From: Parashewanella curva
GTDB taxonomy: Bacteria; Pseudomonadota; Gammaproteobacteria; Enterobacterales; Shewanellaceae
Length of the DNA: 64,000 bases
Assembly: GCF_003675895.1 (NCBI RefSeq)
Contig: NZ_ML014754.1
Coordinates: 111,533 to 175,532 of the forward strand
Direction: 5' to 3'
In this document: positions 18,034 to 26,874 of the stretch, piece after piece
How positions within the stretch are numbered: the first letter of the stretch is position 1
Layout: each line of letters starts with the position of its first letter
Program-made: the position numbers and the translations under genes
The notes under the pieces: model-generated
Seen by the model: the letters and a program-made list of their open reading frames with translations, nothing else
Database searches by the model: none
Told to the model about the DNA's origin: nothing

Positions 18034-18384
18034 TTACTTAGCCAACTTTTCGCGGATACGTGCAGACTTACCTGAACGCTCACGTAGATAGTAAAGCTTA
18101 GCGCGACGAACGCGACCACGACGTTTAACTTCAATCTTAGCTACTGCTGGGCTGTGCGTTTGGAAAGCACGCTCAACACCTTCACCGTTAGAAATTTTAC
18201 GAACAGTGAATGCAGAGTGCAAACCACGGTTACGTTTAGCGATAACAACACCTTCGAACGCCTGTAGACGCTCTTTGTTACCTTCTTTTACACGCACAGA
18301 AACAACAACAGTGTCACCTGCGCCGAACTCTGGTACGTCAGTTTTCATTTGCTCATCGTTGAGCATTTTAATGATATTGTTCAT
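18034..18384 (-). CDS. rplS: 50S ribosomal protein L19
   Basis: The 116-residue protein matches L19 along its whole length: the early [43 protein letters not shown], and the basic C-terminus [24 protein letters not shown]19 sits at the 30S-50S interface. It is the last gene of the rpsP operon, 35 bases after trmD, with an AGGACGGAG ribosome binding site and a terminator downstream. Confidence 0.98.
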   Translation of the reverse strand: MNNIIKMLNDEQMKTDVPEFGAGDTVVVSVRVKEGNKERLQAFEGVVIAKRNRGLHSAFTVRKISNGEGVERAFQTHSPAVAKIEVKRRGRVRRAKLYYLRERSGKSARIREKLAK

Positions 18385-18419
18385 TTATTACTCCGTCCTA
18401 GTATTAACTGATGCCTAGG

Positions 18420-19163
18420 CTATTTGTTTTCTGTCTTACTTGTTACTTCAGACAAAAGCGCCATTTGATGGTCAGTCAGAGCTAGTTTTTCAAATAGTTC
18501 TGGTCGTCTTTGTAAAGTTCTTAACAAACTTTGCTGATGACGCCAGCGTTCAATTTTTTTGTGGTTGCCACTTAGCAATACTTTTGGGACACCAACACCA
18601 TCCAAGGTTTCAGGTCGCGTATAGTGGGGACAATCCAGTAATCCGTCAGAAAACGAGTCCTGCTCGGCTGAGGCTTGCTTTCCTAGTACACCAGGAACCA
18701 ATCTCGATATTGAATCAATCAAAGTCATCGCTGGTAATTCACCGCCCGAAAGCACGTAATCACCAATTGACCACTCTTCATCCACTTCTTGCTGAATAAT
18801 GCGTTCATCAATACCCTCGTATCGACCACACACTAAAATCAGCTTTTGATTTTCTGCCAATTCCTCAACCCCGTTTTGGGTAAGCTTACGCCCTTGAGGG
18901 GACAGATAAATCACTTTTACACCTTCACCCGCTGCCGCTTTAGCAGCATGAATGGCATCTCTTAAAGGTTGCACCATCATCAACATCCCAGGGCCACCAC
19001 CAAAGGGTCGGTCATCCACAGTACGATGTTTATCATGGGTGAAATCACGTGGATTCCACAATTGCACCTCTAATAAGCCGTTTTTAACGGCTCGTCCAGT
19101 AACTCCGAAGTCTGTAACCGCACGAAACATCTCTGGAAACAGAGTGATGATCCCTAGCCACAT
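18420..19163 (-). CDS. trmD: tRNA (guanine-N1)-methyltransferase TrmD
   Basis: The 247-residue SPOUT enzyme makes m1G37 in tRNAs that read CNN codons, preventing frameshifts. The trefoil-knot cofactor motifs are present: [14 protein letters not shown] and [19 protein letters not shown], with PHYTRPE nearby. The frame is open to 19184, but [13 protein letters not shown] at 19163 is the conserved start and lies two bases after the rimM stop codon, so the genes are translationally coupled. Third gene of the four-gene rpsP operon. Confidence 0.97.
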   Translation of the reverse strand: MWLGIITLFPEMFRAVTDFGVTGRAVKNGLLEVQLWNPRDFTHDKHRTVDDRPFGGGPGMLMMVQPLRDAIHAAKAAAGEGVKVIYLSPQGRKLTQNGVEELAENQKLILVCGRYEGIDERIIQQEVDEEWSIGDYVLSGGELPAMTLIDSISRLVPGVLGKQASAEQDSFSDGLLDCPHYTRPETLDGVGVPKVLLSGNHKKIERWRHQQSLLRTLQRRPELFEKLALTDHQMALLSEVTSKTENK

Positions 19164-19165
19164 GC

Positions 19166-19696
19166 TTAGAAGTCCGGCTCCCAATCCACTAAAATTTGTT
19201 TCTCAGGCAATTTCACCTCAAGGATGAATTGCTCTGTGACAAAAGGAATTAAACGTTCCTTTTTGCCAAACGCATCTTTGATATTGGCTTTTACCATGAG
19301 TACATCATTGGAGCCAGTTTCAAGTAACTGTTCAACTTTGCCCATGTTGTAGCCTTTAGTATTGATTACTTCACAACCTATTAGATCTTTCCAATAGAAC
19401 TCGCCTTCCGGCAATTGTTGCATTTCATCTGGCATCACTCCAATTTCACAATGAGTGAGTAGTTGAGCTTGCTCACGGTTTTCGATTCCTTCTATTGAAG
19501 CAATCACCGCTTTGCCTTGCTGACGCCAGTCAGTAACCTTTACCTCTCGCCATTGACCGTTTTCTTTAAGCAGCCAAGGTGAGTAATCAAAAATACCTTT
19601 AACAGAGTCGGTATAAGCCGTGATTTTCATCCAACCCTTAACACCATGACTGGCGCCAATTTTACCAAGTACGACTGGTTGTTGGTTACTGCTCAT
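19166..19696 (-). CDS. rimM: Ribosome maturation factor RimM
   Basis: The 176-residue factor helps assemble the head of the 30S subunit and binds S19. The N-terminal domain ([18 protein letters not shown]) and the C-terminal PRC-barrel ([44 protein letters not shown]) are intact. The ATG at 19696 is preferred to the TTG one codon upstream. It is two bases from trmD and 20 bases after rpsP in the operon. Confidence 0.97.
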   Translation of the reverse strand: MSSNQQPVVLGKIGASHGVKGWMKITAYTDSVKGIFDYSPWLLKENGQWREVKVTDWRQQGKAVIASIEGIENREQAQLLTHCEIGVMPDEMQQLPEGEFYWKDLIGCEVINTKGYNMGKVEQLLETGSNDVLMVKANIKDAFGKKERLIPFVTEQFILEVKLPEKQILVDWEPDF

Positions 19697-19716
19697 CAAT
19701 TTATACCTTAACGCTA

Positions 19717-19968
19717 TTAAGCAGCTGCTTTACGAGCGTCTTTGATCAGTTTTGCAACACGATCGCTTAGTTGAGCACCAGTACCTACCCAGTGTTCAAC
19801 ACGGTCTAGGTCGATACGTAGAGTCTCTTCTTGACCTTTAGCTAAAGGGTTGAAGAAACCTAAACGTTCGATGAAACGACCGTCACGAGCATTACGGCTG
19901 TCCGTAACTACGATGTTGTAAAATGGACGCTTCTTAGCGCCACCACGAGCTAAACGAATGGTAACCAT
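19717..19968 (-). CDS. rpsP: 30S ribosomal protein S16
   Basis: The 83-residue protein matches S16: [39 protein letters not shown] and the C-terminal [12 protein letters not shown]. It is the first gene of the rpsP-rimM-trmD-rplS operon, with an AGGAT ribosome binding site. A strong promoter and a terminator-like hairpin lie in the region upstream (20003-20087). Confidence 0.98.
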   Translation of the reverse strand: MVTIRLARGGAKKRPFYNIVVTDSRNARDGRFIERLGFFNPLAKGQEETLRIDLDRVEHWVGTGAQLSDRVAKLIKDARKAAA

Positions 19969-20002
19969 GCGTTATAAATCCTCTAACGATTTACCTTTCG
20001 GT

Positions 20003-20043
20003 AAAAAATAAAACTGGAACCCTGTGTTCGCATAGAGTTCCAG
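20003..20043 (-). promoter_or_regulatory. Terminator-like hairpin in the rpsP leader (possible attenuator)
   Basis: On the minus strand CTGGAAC (20043-20037) pairs with GTTCCAG (20020-20014). The stem extends inward by about five more pairs around a CGAA loop, and TTTTATTTTTT follows. The hairpin lies between the predicted rpsP promoter and the rpsP start, so it could stop transcription early and control the operon. No upstream minus-strand gene needs it, since ffh has its own terminator. Confidence 0.55.
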
Positions 20044-20059
20044 AAATGAAAGCCGCAAA

Positions 20060-20087
20060 ATTCTACCTGAACTGGCGGTAAATGCAA
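20060..20087 (-). promoter_or_regulatory. Predicted sigma-70 promoter of the rpsP operon
   Basis: On the minus strand a TTGCAT -35 box (20087-20082) and a TAGAAT -10 box (20065-20060) are 16 bases apart. The predicted transcription start is near 20053, giving a leader of about 85 bases. Confidence 0.6.
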
Positions 20088-20278
20088 CTAAAAACCTTTT
20101 TTTTATGTGAACCAGCTAGACATATAACTATTACAATTAAGTTTTATTCATAATGATGCAGAATGGCTTTAAATTTGAAATGGATAATTTTAGACTGCTA
20201 GGAATTTAAGGTATTGATAAGTTAACAAAATGAATAACTCTTTAGTGTTTATTACTGTTTTAAGATCACTCTAAATAG

Positions 20279-21331
20279 ATGGCTTTTGCAGATCAAACTG
20301 GACAGCCCAAACTTTTACAAATCCCATCAGGATATTTTTATTATGATGTCAAAAAGTCCATTGAAACCTGCCCATTAGGTGATAGTGACACGGTTGCTTG
20401 TTGGGAAAAAATCTCAAAACTTTGCCCCCAAGAAGCCACATCAAATTTATTTACTTTATTTCGGCAAGTTACTACTACATGTACGCCCTCATTAATATTG
20501 AACTTGCTCGGAGAAATAAATTTTTTAATTGAAGGTTCCTGTTATCGATTAGTCTACTTATCTAAAAAAAATGCTCCTCAAAGTTATTCTTGCATCAATT
20601 GCATACATCTAATAAAAATTAAACAAGAAGATGAGCCCTGTATTAGGAGGTTCTTCAGTTCAACACGACCTGTTTTTAATTTTAGTGAGATCCCAACTAA
20701 ATGCAGTGTCAAAATACAGCCTACAATCAGTCTTTCTTCACAAACTGACAAGCCAAAACTTACAAGGGTAAAACTAGAACCTTGTTATTTAGCCCCTAAA
20801 CAAACACAAACGTCCAGTTGCCAAACTGACAAACCAACGCTTTCAAGGGTAACACTTGAGCCTTTTTCTTTTGCTCCGAAGCATAAACAAACTGCCAGTA
20901 GTCAAACTGACAAACCAACGCTTTCAACTGTAACACTTGAGCCTTTTTCTTTTGCTCCGAAGCATAAACAGGATACTAGTACTCAAACCAAACTACCTTC
21001 ACTCACAATTACAAAGCAGGCTAATGTCCCCACTCCACTAGTTACCCCCAAAATACCAAAACCAAAGACGCCCCAGCAAGAACCCACCCTACCATTACCT
21101 GAACTTCAACCTGCGCTTACAATCGTAAAAAAAACTCAACATGAGCCCAAACAAGCCTACAAAAACAAATCGTTAATACCTGATGATTACGCAGTAAACA
21201 GAACTTACATGCTACGCTCAGAGAAACAGCGGATTGCTATTTGGTGCTGCTACACACATTCGGGGCCAAAACCGAAAGGAGTTGAAATGAAATACCTCTG
21301 CAAACAAAAAAAAAGCAATAAAAAAGGTTAG
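20279..21331 (+). CDS. Tandem-repeat, proline-rich protein of unknown function (350 aa)
   Basis: I do not recognise this family. The first about 150 residues form a cysteine-rich globular region (pairs such as CINC). Next come three 27-residue repeats of the form QTDKPxLxxVxLEPxxxAPK plus a partial fourth. A Pro/Lys-rich stretch (about 250-290) and a basic C-terminus ending KKKSNKKG complete it. There is no signal peptide or membrane helix. No Shine-Dalgarno sequence is visible before the ATG. It lies on the opposite strand between rpsP and ffh, and its TAG stop is inside the ffh terminator hairpin. It looks like an acquired gene wedged into a conserved block. Confidence 0.65.
   Translation: MAFADQTGQPKLLQIPSGYFYYDVKKSIETCPLGDSDTVACWEKISKLCPQEATSNLFTLFRQVTTTCTPSLILNLLGEINFLIEGSCYRLVYLSKKNAPQSYSCINCIHLIKIKQEDEPCIRRFFSSTRPVFNFSEIPTKCSVKIQPTISLSSQTDKPKLTRVKLEPCYLAPKQTQTSSCQTDKPTLSRVTLEPFSFAPKHKQTASSQTDKPTLSTVTLEPFSFAPKHKQDTSTQTKLPSLTITKQANVPTPLVTPKIPKPKTPQQEPTLPLPELQPALTIVKKTQHEPKQAYKNKSLIPDDYAVNRTYMLRSEKQRIAIWCCYTHSGPKPKGVEMKYLCKQKKSNKKG
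20741..21016 (+). repeat. Three 81-bp tandem repeats plus a partial fourth, inside a coding region
   Basis: Units begin CAAACTGACAA at 20741, 20822 and 20903, with a decayed partial unit from 20984. Units 2 and 3 are nearly identical at the DNA level, indicating a recent in-frame duplication of a 27-codon unit; unit 1 is more diverged. Confidence 0.9.
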
Positions 21332-21348
21332 CTTTTTGGCTAACCTTT
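21316..21348 (-). terminator. Intrinsic terminator of ffh
   Basis: On the minus strand AAAGGTTAGC, a CAAAAA loop and GCTAACCTTT are followed by TTTATTGC. The stop codon of the convergent 350-aa gene (21329-21331) is inside this stem. Confidence 0.88.
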
Positions 21349-21360
21349 CGAGTCGTTACC

Positions 21361-22734
21361 TTATCTACCTGGCATCTTCATACCCGGTGGGGTCATACCT
21401 TTCATGCCACGCATCATTTTCGCCATACCGCCTTTTGATGACATCTTCTTCATCATTTTTTGCATTTGGGTAAATTGTTTAAGCAGTTTGTTGACGTCTT
21501 GAATTTGGGTACCCGAACCTGCGGCAATACGACGCTTACGAGAACCTTTAATTAGATCTGGACGAGCGCGTTCTGCTTTAGTCATAGAGTTGATGATGGC
21601 TTCCATTTGATTAGTTAACTTACCATCTTGAACTTGAGCTAGTGCTTCTGGTGGTAATTGTCCAACACCCGGCAGCTTTTCAATCATGCTCATCATGCCG
21701 CCCATGTTTTTCATTTGAGCTAGCTGTTCACGGAAATCTTCAAGGTCGAATTTACCGCCTTTCTTCACTTTCGAAGCCAGCTTCATGGCTTTGTCTTTAT
21801 CTACGCCACGTTCGATTTCTTCGACAAGTGACAGTACGTCACCCATACCAAGAATACGAGAGGCAACACGATCTGGATGGAATGGCTCAAGCGCATCCGT
21901 CTTTTCACCCACACCCAAGAATTTAATTGGCTTACCAGTAATGTGACGAATCGAAAGCGCCGCACCACCTCTTGCATCACCATCTACTTTAGTTAAAACA
22001 ACACCTGTTAACGGCAATGCTTCATTAAAGGCTTTAGCAGTATTCGCCGCATCTTGACCTGTCATGGCATCAACAGTAAATAAGGTTTCTACAGGGTTGA
22101 TACTGGCATGAAGCTCTTTGATTTCGTCCATCATGGCATCGTCAACATGCAGACGACCTGCGGTATCGACGATCACAACATCAATGAATTTTAATTTAGC
22201 ATGAGCAATTGCGGCATTGGCGATGTCAATTGGCTTTTGGCTGATGTCAGATGGGAAAAACTGTACATCAACTTCATTGGCAAGGGTTTCAAGCTGCTTA
22301 ATCGCCGCAGGACGGTATACGTCAGCACTTACTACCAATACTGATTTTTTATGGCGCTCTTTTAACAGTTTAGAAAGCTTGGCTACCGAAGTGGTTTTAC
22401 CCGCACCTTGTAAACCCGCCACCATAACAACCGCTGGTGGCTGAGCCGATAAATCTAATGCTTCATTAGATTCACCCATGGCTTTTTCAAGCTCACCTTG
22501 AACGATTTTAACGAAAACTTGACCAGGGGTAAGGCTCTTAGCAACTTCCTGACCAACCGCACGTTCTTTTACGCTTTTTACAAATTCACGAACTACAGGT
22601 AAAGCAACATCGGCTTCTAATAAAGCCATACGCACTTCACGTAGTGTTTCTTTAATATTGTCTTCAGTCAGGCGACCACGGCCACTGATATTCTTTAAGG
22701 TACGGGACAGTCTGTCACTAAGATTCTCAAACAT
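21361..22734 (-). CDS. ffh: Signal recognition particle GTPase Ffh (SRP54)
   Basis: The 457-residue protein binds 4.5S RNA and signal sequences and delivers nascent membrane proteins to FtsY. It has the N domain (residues 1-90), the G domain with GLQGAGKTTSVAKL (about 107), DTAGRL and TKVDGDARGG, and a methionine-rich M domain (about 300 onward) ending KGMTPPGMKMPGR. The full length and order agree with E. coli Ffh. It is divergent from the corE-like gene, as in E. coli, with an unusually long 563-base gap between them. Confidence 0.98.
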   Translation of the reverse strand: MFENLSDRLSRTLKNISGRGRLTEDNIKETLREVRMALLEADVALPVVREFVKSVKERAVGQEVAKSLTPGQVFVKIVQGELEKAMGESNEALDLSAQPPAVVMVAGLQGAGKTTSVAKLSKLLKERHKKSVLVVSADVYRPAAIKQLETLANEVDVQFFPSDISQKPIDIANAAIAHAKLKFIDVVIVDTAGRLHVDDAMMDEIKELHASINPVETLFTVDAMTGQDAANTAKAFNEALPLTGVVLTKVDGDARGGAALSIRHITGKPIKFLGVGEKTDALEPFHPDRVASRILGMGDVLSLVEEIERGVDKDKAMKLASKVKKGGKFDLEDFREQLAQMKNMGGMMSMIEKLPGVGQLPPEALAQVQDGKLTNQMEAIINSMTKAERARPDLIKGSRKRRIAAGSGTQIQDVNKLLKQFTQMQKMMKKMSSKGGMAKMMRGMKGMTPPGMKMPGR

Positions 22735-23297
22735 ATCTTGAGCTTTACCTATAATCCATCTAAAAAATTGGGACTATTATCCTAAAAACATCAGCCGAAC
22801 GCTAGTTAAGTTAATGACTATCTGCTGAGCCACTAATTTTTGAGTTTTCACATTCCTTAAATTTAGTAATATGCTCTACACTCACAAGCTTGCTAAAATA
22901 CCCGCTAGCTGTGTTGTAACTTTTGCAAGTAGAGCAATTACTTGCTGCAAGCTACGCCTTGCTAGCAAACATTTTTGCTACGCTTGAGAACGTACCCAGC
23001 TAATATTTTTAGGATTATACGCAAATACTTATCAATGAGGGCATTCTCAATCAAAGATTTTTGATTTATCACCAATCAGGACTGGTAAAGATTCTCATTT
23101 TTATCTAGAAAAATAAAATTAAACTCGCTCTTAGCGCAAAAAACAGTTAAATTTTACCGTATCAATCAAAACCTAGAAAAAACGTTAAAGCTCTCTGTTT
23201 TTTAGCGATATTTTGATTTTGTAGAAGAGAGTTTAATTAAGGCTCTTAACCTCTTTTCTAGGCTTAAGGACACTAATTCAGGACAGGTTATATACTA
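22735..23297. other. Long intergenic region between ffh and the CorE-like gene
   Basis: This 563-base AT-rich gap has no open reading frame I would defend. It holds short repeated words (TTGCTA/GCTAGC/GCAAG) between about 22890 and 22990 and a small ATCAAA/TTTGAT stem near 23050. Both divergent promoters must lie here. No named RNA or element was recognised. Confidence 0.4.
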
Positions 23298-24086
23298 ATG
23301 GTTATTTTTTCTGCCGCCGCTATTTTCTTTTACTGCTGGGCATTTTATCTAGTCTCTAGCCGTTTATTTCATACCGAAGGGCCAAATAGAAAACTGGTCG
23401 TGCTTATTGCTGCGTTTGCTGTTTCGCTTCATGGTGCAGCCCTTAGCGAAGCCATTATCACCGCTGATGGTCAAAATTTTAGCCTTACCAATGTAATATC
23501 TTTAGTTAACTGGATTATCGCCCTTACCTTTACGATTGTGTTGATCAGAATGAAGGTTATTGTCGTTGTTCCTGTAATTTACGCCTTTTCCATTATTTCT
23601 GTGGCATTGCTTTGGTTAGTGCCGCCTGAATATATTTACCACTTTGAGCAATATCCTGAAGTGCTCGCTCATGTCATTTTATCTTTAATGGCATACAGCA
23701 CCCTGATGATTGCCGCTCTGTATGCTATTCAATTAGCCGTCATTCAACACAAGCTTAAAAGTAAGCAATTAATCATGAGCTCTGCAATTCCACCGTTAAT
23801 GACTGTTGAAAAGCAGCTTTATCACTTGGTTGTTATTGGCGTTATTTTACTGAGCTTGGCTTTAGCTACTGGCTTTATCTTCTTAGATGATATGTTTGCA
23901 GAAGGTAAAGGTCACAAAGCCGTATTGTCTATAATTGCTTGGTTTGTTTATATCGCGATGCTTTGGCAGCAATATCAAATCGGAGTAAAAGTTAAAACAG
24001 CGGTGATTTATACTCTTACTGGTGCAACCCTGTTATCGGCTGGTTACTTTGGCGCGAGAATTGTCAAAGAGCTGATACTTTCGTAA
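23298..24086 (+). CDS. ypjD: CcsA/HemX-type inner-membrane protein (YpjD/CorE-like)
   Basis: The 262-residue protein has eight hydrophobic segments and matches the cytochrome c assembly (CcsA/HemX) superfamily member called YpjD in E. coli. Conserved histidines occur in SLHGAAL, HVILSLMAYSTLMIAALYAIQL and the YHLVVIGVILLSLALATGF loop. Context is conserved: E. coli has ypjD between ffh and yfjD (corB), as here. It has been tied to magnesium/cobalt resistance as CorE in Salmonella; direct haem transport is not shown for this branch. Confidence 0.88.
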   Translation: MVIFSAAAIFFYCWAFYLVSSRLFHTEGPNRKLVVLIAAFAVSLHGAALSEAIITADGQNFSLTNVISLVNWIIALTFTIVLIRMKVIVVVPVIYAFSIISVALLWLVPPEYIYHFEQYPEVLAHVILSLMAYSTLMIAALYAIQLAVIQHKLKSKQLIMSSAIPPLMTVEKQLYHLVVIGVILLSLALATGFIFLDDMFAEGKGHKAVLSIIAWFVYIAMLWQQYQIGVKVKTAVIYTLTGATLLSAGYFGARIVKELILS

Positions 24087-24182
24087 AATTGTTGACACAG
24101 AGGCTATTTAACACAATGATAGCCTCTCAGTCCCCTAAACAATTGGACTGATTGTAAGTTTAATCACCTAACGGAGCCCTTC

Positions 24183-25454
24183 TTGGACGCTATCTCAACC
24201 GGAACCCTTCTGGTTACCTTAATAATCCTCATCATGTGTTCGGCGTATTTCTCAAGTTCAGAAACTGCCCTAATGACTCTAAACCGATACCGCCTTCGTC
24301 ACCTTGCTGACAGTGGAAACCGTGGGGCACAACAAGCTGCAAAACTATTAGAAAAACCCGATCGATTAATTGGCTTGATTCTCATTGGTAACAACATTGT
24401 AAACATCATTGCTCCGGTAATTGCCGCAGAAATTGGGCATCGTATGTCTGGTGACCTCGGTGTCGCTGTGGCAACAGGCATTCTTACATTAGTCATTTTG
24501 GTTTTTGCAGAAGTAACGCCAAAAACACTTGCTGCACTCCACCCAGAAAAAGTCGCTTTTCCATCCAGTTACATTTTGCGAGTGCTCGCCGTAGTAATGC
24601 AGCCCTTGGTCTACGGGCTAAATCTGATAACCATGTTCTTCTTGCGCTCTTTGGGTACAGATAAAGAAACTTCAGCTAATGCCTTAACTCAAGAAGAATT
24701 AAGAACCGTGGTTAACGAAGCTGGCGCACTTATCCCACAACGCCACCAAGACATGCTACTGTCGATTTTAGATTTAGAAAAAATGACAGTGCAAGATGTG
24801 ATGGTGCCTCGTTCAGATATTTATGCCATCAACATGAATGACGACTTTAAACTCATCAATAAGCAAGTGATCCAAAGCCCTCATACTCGTGTTCTGGTTT
24901 ATCGCGATAACATTGATGATGCTGTTGGTTTTGTCCATTTACGAGATGCGCTACGTCTTCAATCGAAGCAACAATTTAGTAAATCTTCTCTACTTCGTGC
25001 GGTAAAAGAGCTGTACTTCATTCCTGAAGGTACACCACTCAACACGCAGCTTGCTAATTTCCAGCAAAACAAAGAGCGAGTCGGTTTGGTTGTAGACGAG
25101 TACGGTGATATTCAAGGCCTTGTTACAGTAGATGATATTCTTGAAGAAATTGTTGGTGACTTTACTACCTCAATGCTGCCTGCACCAAGTGAAGAGATCA
25201 TTCCTCAACAAGACGGTAGCTATTTGATTGACGCAGGTATTAACGTCCGTGACCTCAATAAAGAAATGAAGTGGGATATGCCGATTGACGGTCCTAAAAC
25301 GCTAAACGGATTGATTTTAGAATATTTAGAAGATATCCCAACCGAACGAACCAGTTTACGTTTAGCTGGTTATCCAGTTGAAGTGGTTGAAGTCGCTGGA
25401 AATATGATTAAAACAGTCAGAGTTATGCCTCAATTTTATAAACAAACGCATTGA
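24183..25454 (+). CDS. corB: CNNM/CorB-type transporter with DUF21, CBS pair and CorC/HlyC domains
   Basis: The 423-residue protein starts at a TTG after GGAGC; LDAISTGTLLVTLIILIMCS aligns with the E. coli YfjD N-terminus, so the rare start is credible. Order: DUF21 membrane domain (about 1-190; SAYFSSSETALMTLNRYRLRHL), CBS pair (about 205-330; VQDVMVPRSDIYAI, VDEYGDIQGLVTVDDILEEIVGD), and the CorC_HlyC domain (about 345-418). Homologues move or sense Mg2+/Co2+. It follows ypjD in the same direction, 96 bases downstream, and has a terminator. Confidence 0.93.
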   Translation: MDAISTGTLLVTLIILIMCSAYFSSSETALMTLNRYRLRHLADSGNRGAQQAAKLLEKPDRLIGLILIGNNIVNIIAPVIAAEIGHRMSGDLGVAVATGILTLVILVFAEVTPKTLAALHPEKVAFPSSYILRVLAVVMQPLVYGLNLITMFFLRSLGTDKETSANALTQEELRTVVNEAGALIPQRHQDMLLSILDLEKMTVQDVMVPRSDIYAINMNDDFKLINKQVIQSPHTRVLVYRDNIDDAVGFVHLRDALRLQSKQQFSKSSLLRAVKELYFIPEGTPLNTQLANFQQNKERVGLVVDEYGDIQGLVTVDDILEEIVGDFTTSMLPAPSEEIIPQQDGSYLIDAGINVRDLNKEMKWDMPIDGPKTLNGLILEYLEDIPTERTSLRLAGYPVEVVEVAGNMIKTVRVMPQFYKQTH

Positions 25455-25467
25455 TCTTATCAACGCT

Positions 25468-25497
25468 AAGCACTGAAATTCTTTTCAGTGCTTTCTT
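25468..25497 (+). terminator. Intrinsic terminator after corB
   Basis: AAGCACTGAAA (25468-25478) and TTTCAGTGCTT (25483-25493) pair around a 4-base loop and are followed by TCTTTAT. Confidence 0.8.
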
Positions 25498-25684
25498 TAT
25501 CTCATCTAATAAACATTTACTTTTCTCTTTTTACTTTTCTCTTTTGTTAAAAAAATAGTTATACCTCAAGATGTAAGCTCTTACCATCAAAGTAGTTGCG
25601 CACCTATAAACTTAAAACACTTTTAATTTAACTTTAAGAAACTAAAGGATTATTTGAATCATACTTAAGACATCAACCCTCATT

Positions 25685-26146
25685 ATGGAAAATATTATGT
25701 TACAAGCTGCTATTGGAGTAAAAACACAAACATCCATAACATCTACACAAGGATCTCTTGAATTAAAACCTTTGGCTGCTGATACTACAGATGTTCAGCC
25801 TAAGGCAGATACTACTATTGTTACGATTAATAATAGCTATCAAGTAGATGCACTTTTTAGGCGTAAAGATGTAGGAGTTATTCGTAGTGCTTATATTTCC
25901 CGATTTTTAAAAATAGCACCACCAGTACAAGCTGGAGTATCAGTAATTACAAATGCATTTACAGTAACAAATAATAAAGTTACTAAGCAGGCTGAAGCTA
26001 TCCCTCAACAGCAACTTGATAGAAGACAGCAAGAGAATAATGAGTTACACAACAAGATGTCTTCTGAACAAACTGTTGCTGTTGAATATAATCCCCAAAT
26101 TAGTAAGGAAGACCAAGCTTTAATAGATGAATTAGAACTGTTCTAG
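25685..26146 (+). CDS. Small protein of unknown function (153 aa)
   Basis: I do not recognise this protein. It has no signal peptide or membrane helix. The N-terminal third is Thr/Ser/Ala-rich, the middle contains YQVDALFRRKDVGVIRSAYI, and the C-terminal third is Gln/Glu-rich and probably helical. Another ATG follows four codons later; neither has a clear ribosome binding site. It sits alone between corB and the DUF962 gene, and its codon use is AT-rich like the other lineage-specific genes here. It could be a real effector-like gene or a weakly expressed orphan. Confidence 0.55.
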   Translation: MENIMLQAAIGVKTQTSITSTQGSLELKPLAADTTDVQPKADTTIVTINNSYQVDALFRRKDVGVIRSAYISRFLKIAPPVQAGVSVITNAFTVTNNKVTKQAEAIPQQQLDRRQQENNELHNKMSSEQTVAVEYNPQISKEDQALIDELELF

Positions 26147-26151
26147 AAACG

Positions 26152-26171
26152 AGCCTGATTGATATCAGGCT
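26152..26171. terminator. Small hairpin between converging genes
   Basis: AGCCTGA (26152-26158) and TCAGGCT (26165-26171) pair around TTGATA. No strong T run follows on either strand, so it is at best a weak terminator for the 153-aa and DUF962 genes. Confidence 0.45.
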
Positions 26172-26181
26172 ATAAATATCT

Positions 26182-26709
26182 CTACTTTTTCCTTTTAAGC
26201 GCATCCAATTTGATGCGCTTCTCTACAGCTTGCTCACTCACCTTTTGGTTCAATTCGTTAAGCCAACCAAAGGAAAAATAAATCTCTGCAACAAGAAATA
26301 GAGGGCCAATAAAAAGTTGGCTTAGATCATCAATAAACGCTGGCTTCATCTCTTCAAACTTATGCCCTAAAAACTGTAAAATCCAGCCAATAACAAAAAC
26401 CACCAACGCCACCCAGCCACTTTCATTAATGACTGAGATACTATTTGCAAGCCAAAGCAGAGGGCCAAATAACACCAACATCCCTATAGCTAACTTTACA
26501 TTAAGGTAAAAATAATAGGCCATAACCACGGCAGCTAAAATCATTGCGGCTGTAATTTCATAACCCGACCCAAGAGAAAAACTAAATAAACTTAACCAAA
26601 CCATAATTGACCAAATAATGGTTGGAATGCCTATAAAATGAGTGATGATATTATTGGTATTTAGGTGAACGCTTTTATAGTTAGCTAGATGCTCTTCAAT
26701 CGTTTTCAT
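26182..26709 (-). CDS. DUF962 / Mpo1-like membrane protein
   Basis: The 175-residue protein has four to five hydrophobic helices and the family signatures HLNTNNIITHFIGIPT near the N-terminus and GHKFEEMKPAFIDDLSQLFI in the second half. Yeast Mpo1 of this family is an Fe(II)-dependent dioxygenase acting on 2-hydroxy fatty acids, and the conserved histidines seen here fit its metal ligands. The role in bacteria is not established. It converges on the 153-aa gene and is divergent from the DUF885 lipoprotein. Confidence 0.85.
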   Translation of the reverse strand: MKTIEEHLANYKSVHLNTNNIITHFIGIPTIIWSIMVWLSLFSFSLGSGYEITAAMILAAVVMAYYFYLNVKLAIGMLVLFGPLLWLANSISVINESGWVALVVFVIGWILQFLGHKFEEMKPAFIDDLSQLFIGPLFLVAEIYFSFGWLNELNQKVSEQAVEKRIKLDALKRKK

Positions 26710-26874
26710 CGCTACTCACTCCTTAGAATAGTGCTACCAATCTAATTCAACCTCTTATCTTGGTCAAGATTCAACCGTCGAATCACAATTGAAACATTTG
26801 CTAACATTCACAACTGTAAATGAGCCTATAACTTGATTAAAATCACAGTTTGTCAAAGAAACCGTGGTTTTGTT

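Noticed and set aside
20014..20043. Rpsp-leader hairpin as the terminator of ffh
   Set aside because: ffh already has its own terminator at 21316-21348, more than a kilobase upstream, and a good rpsP promoter lies between.
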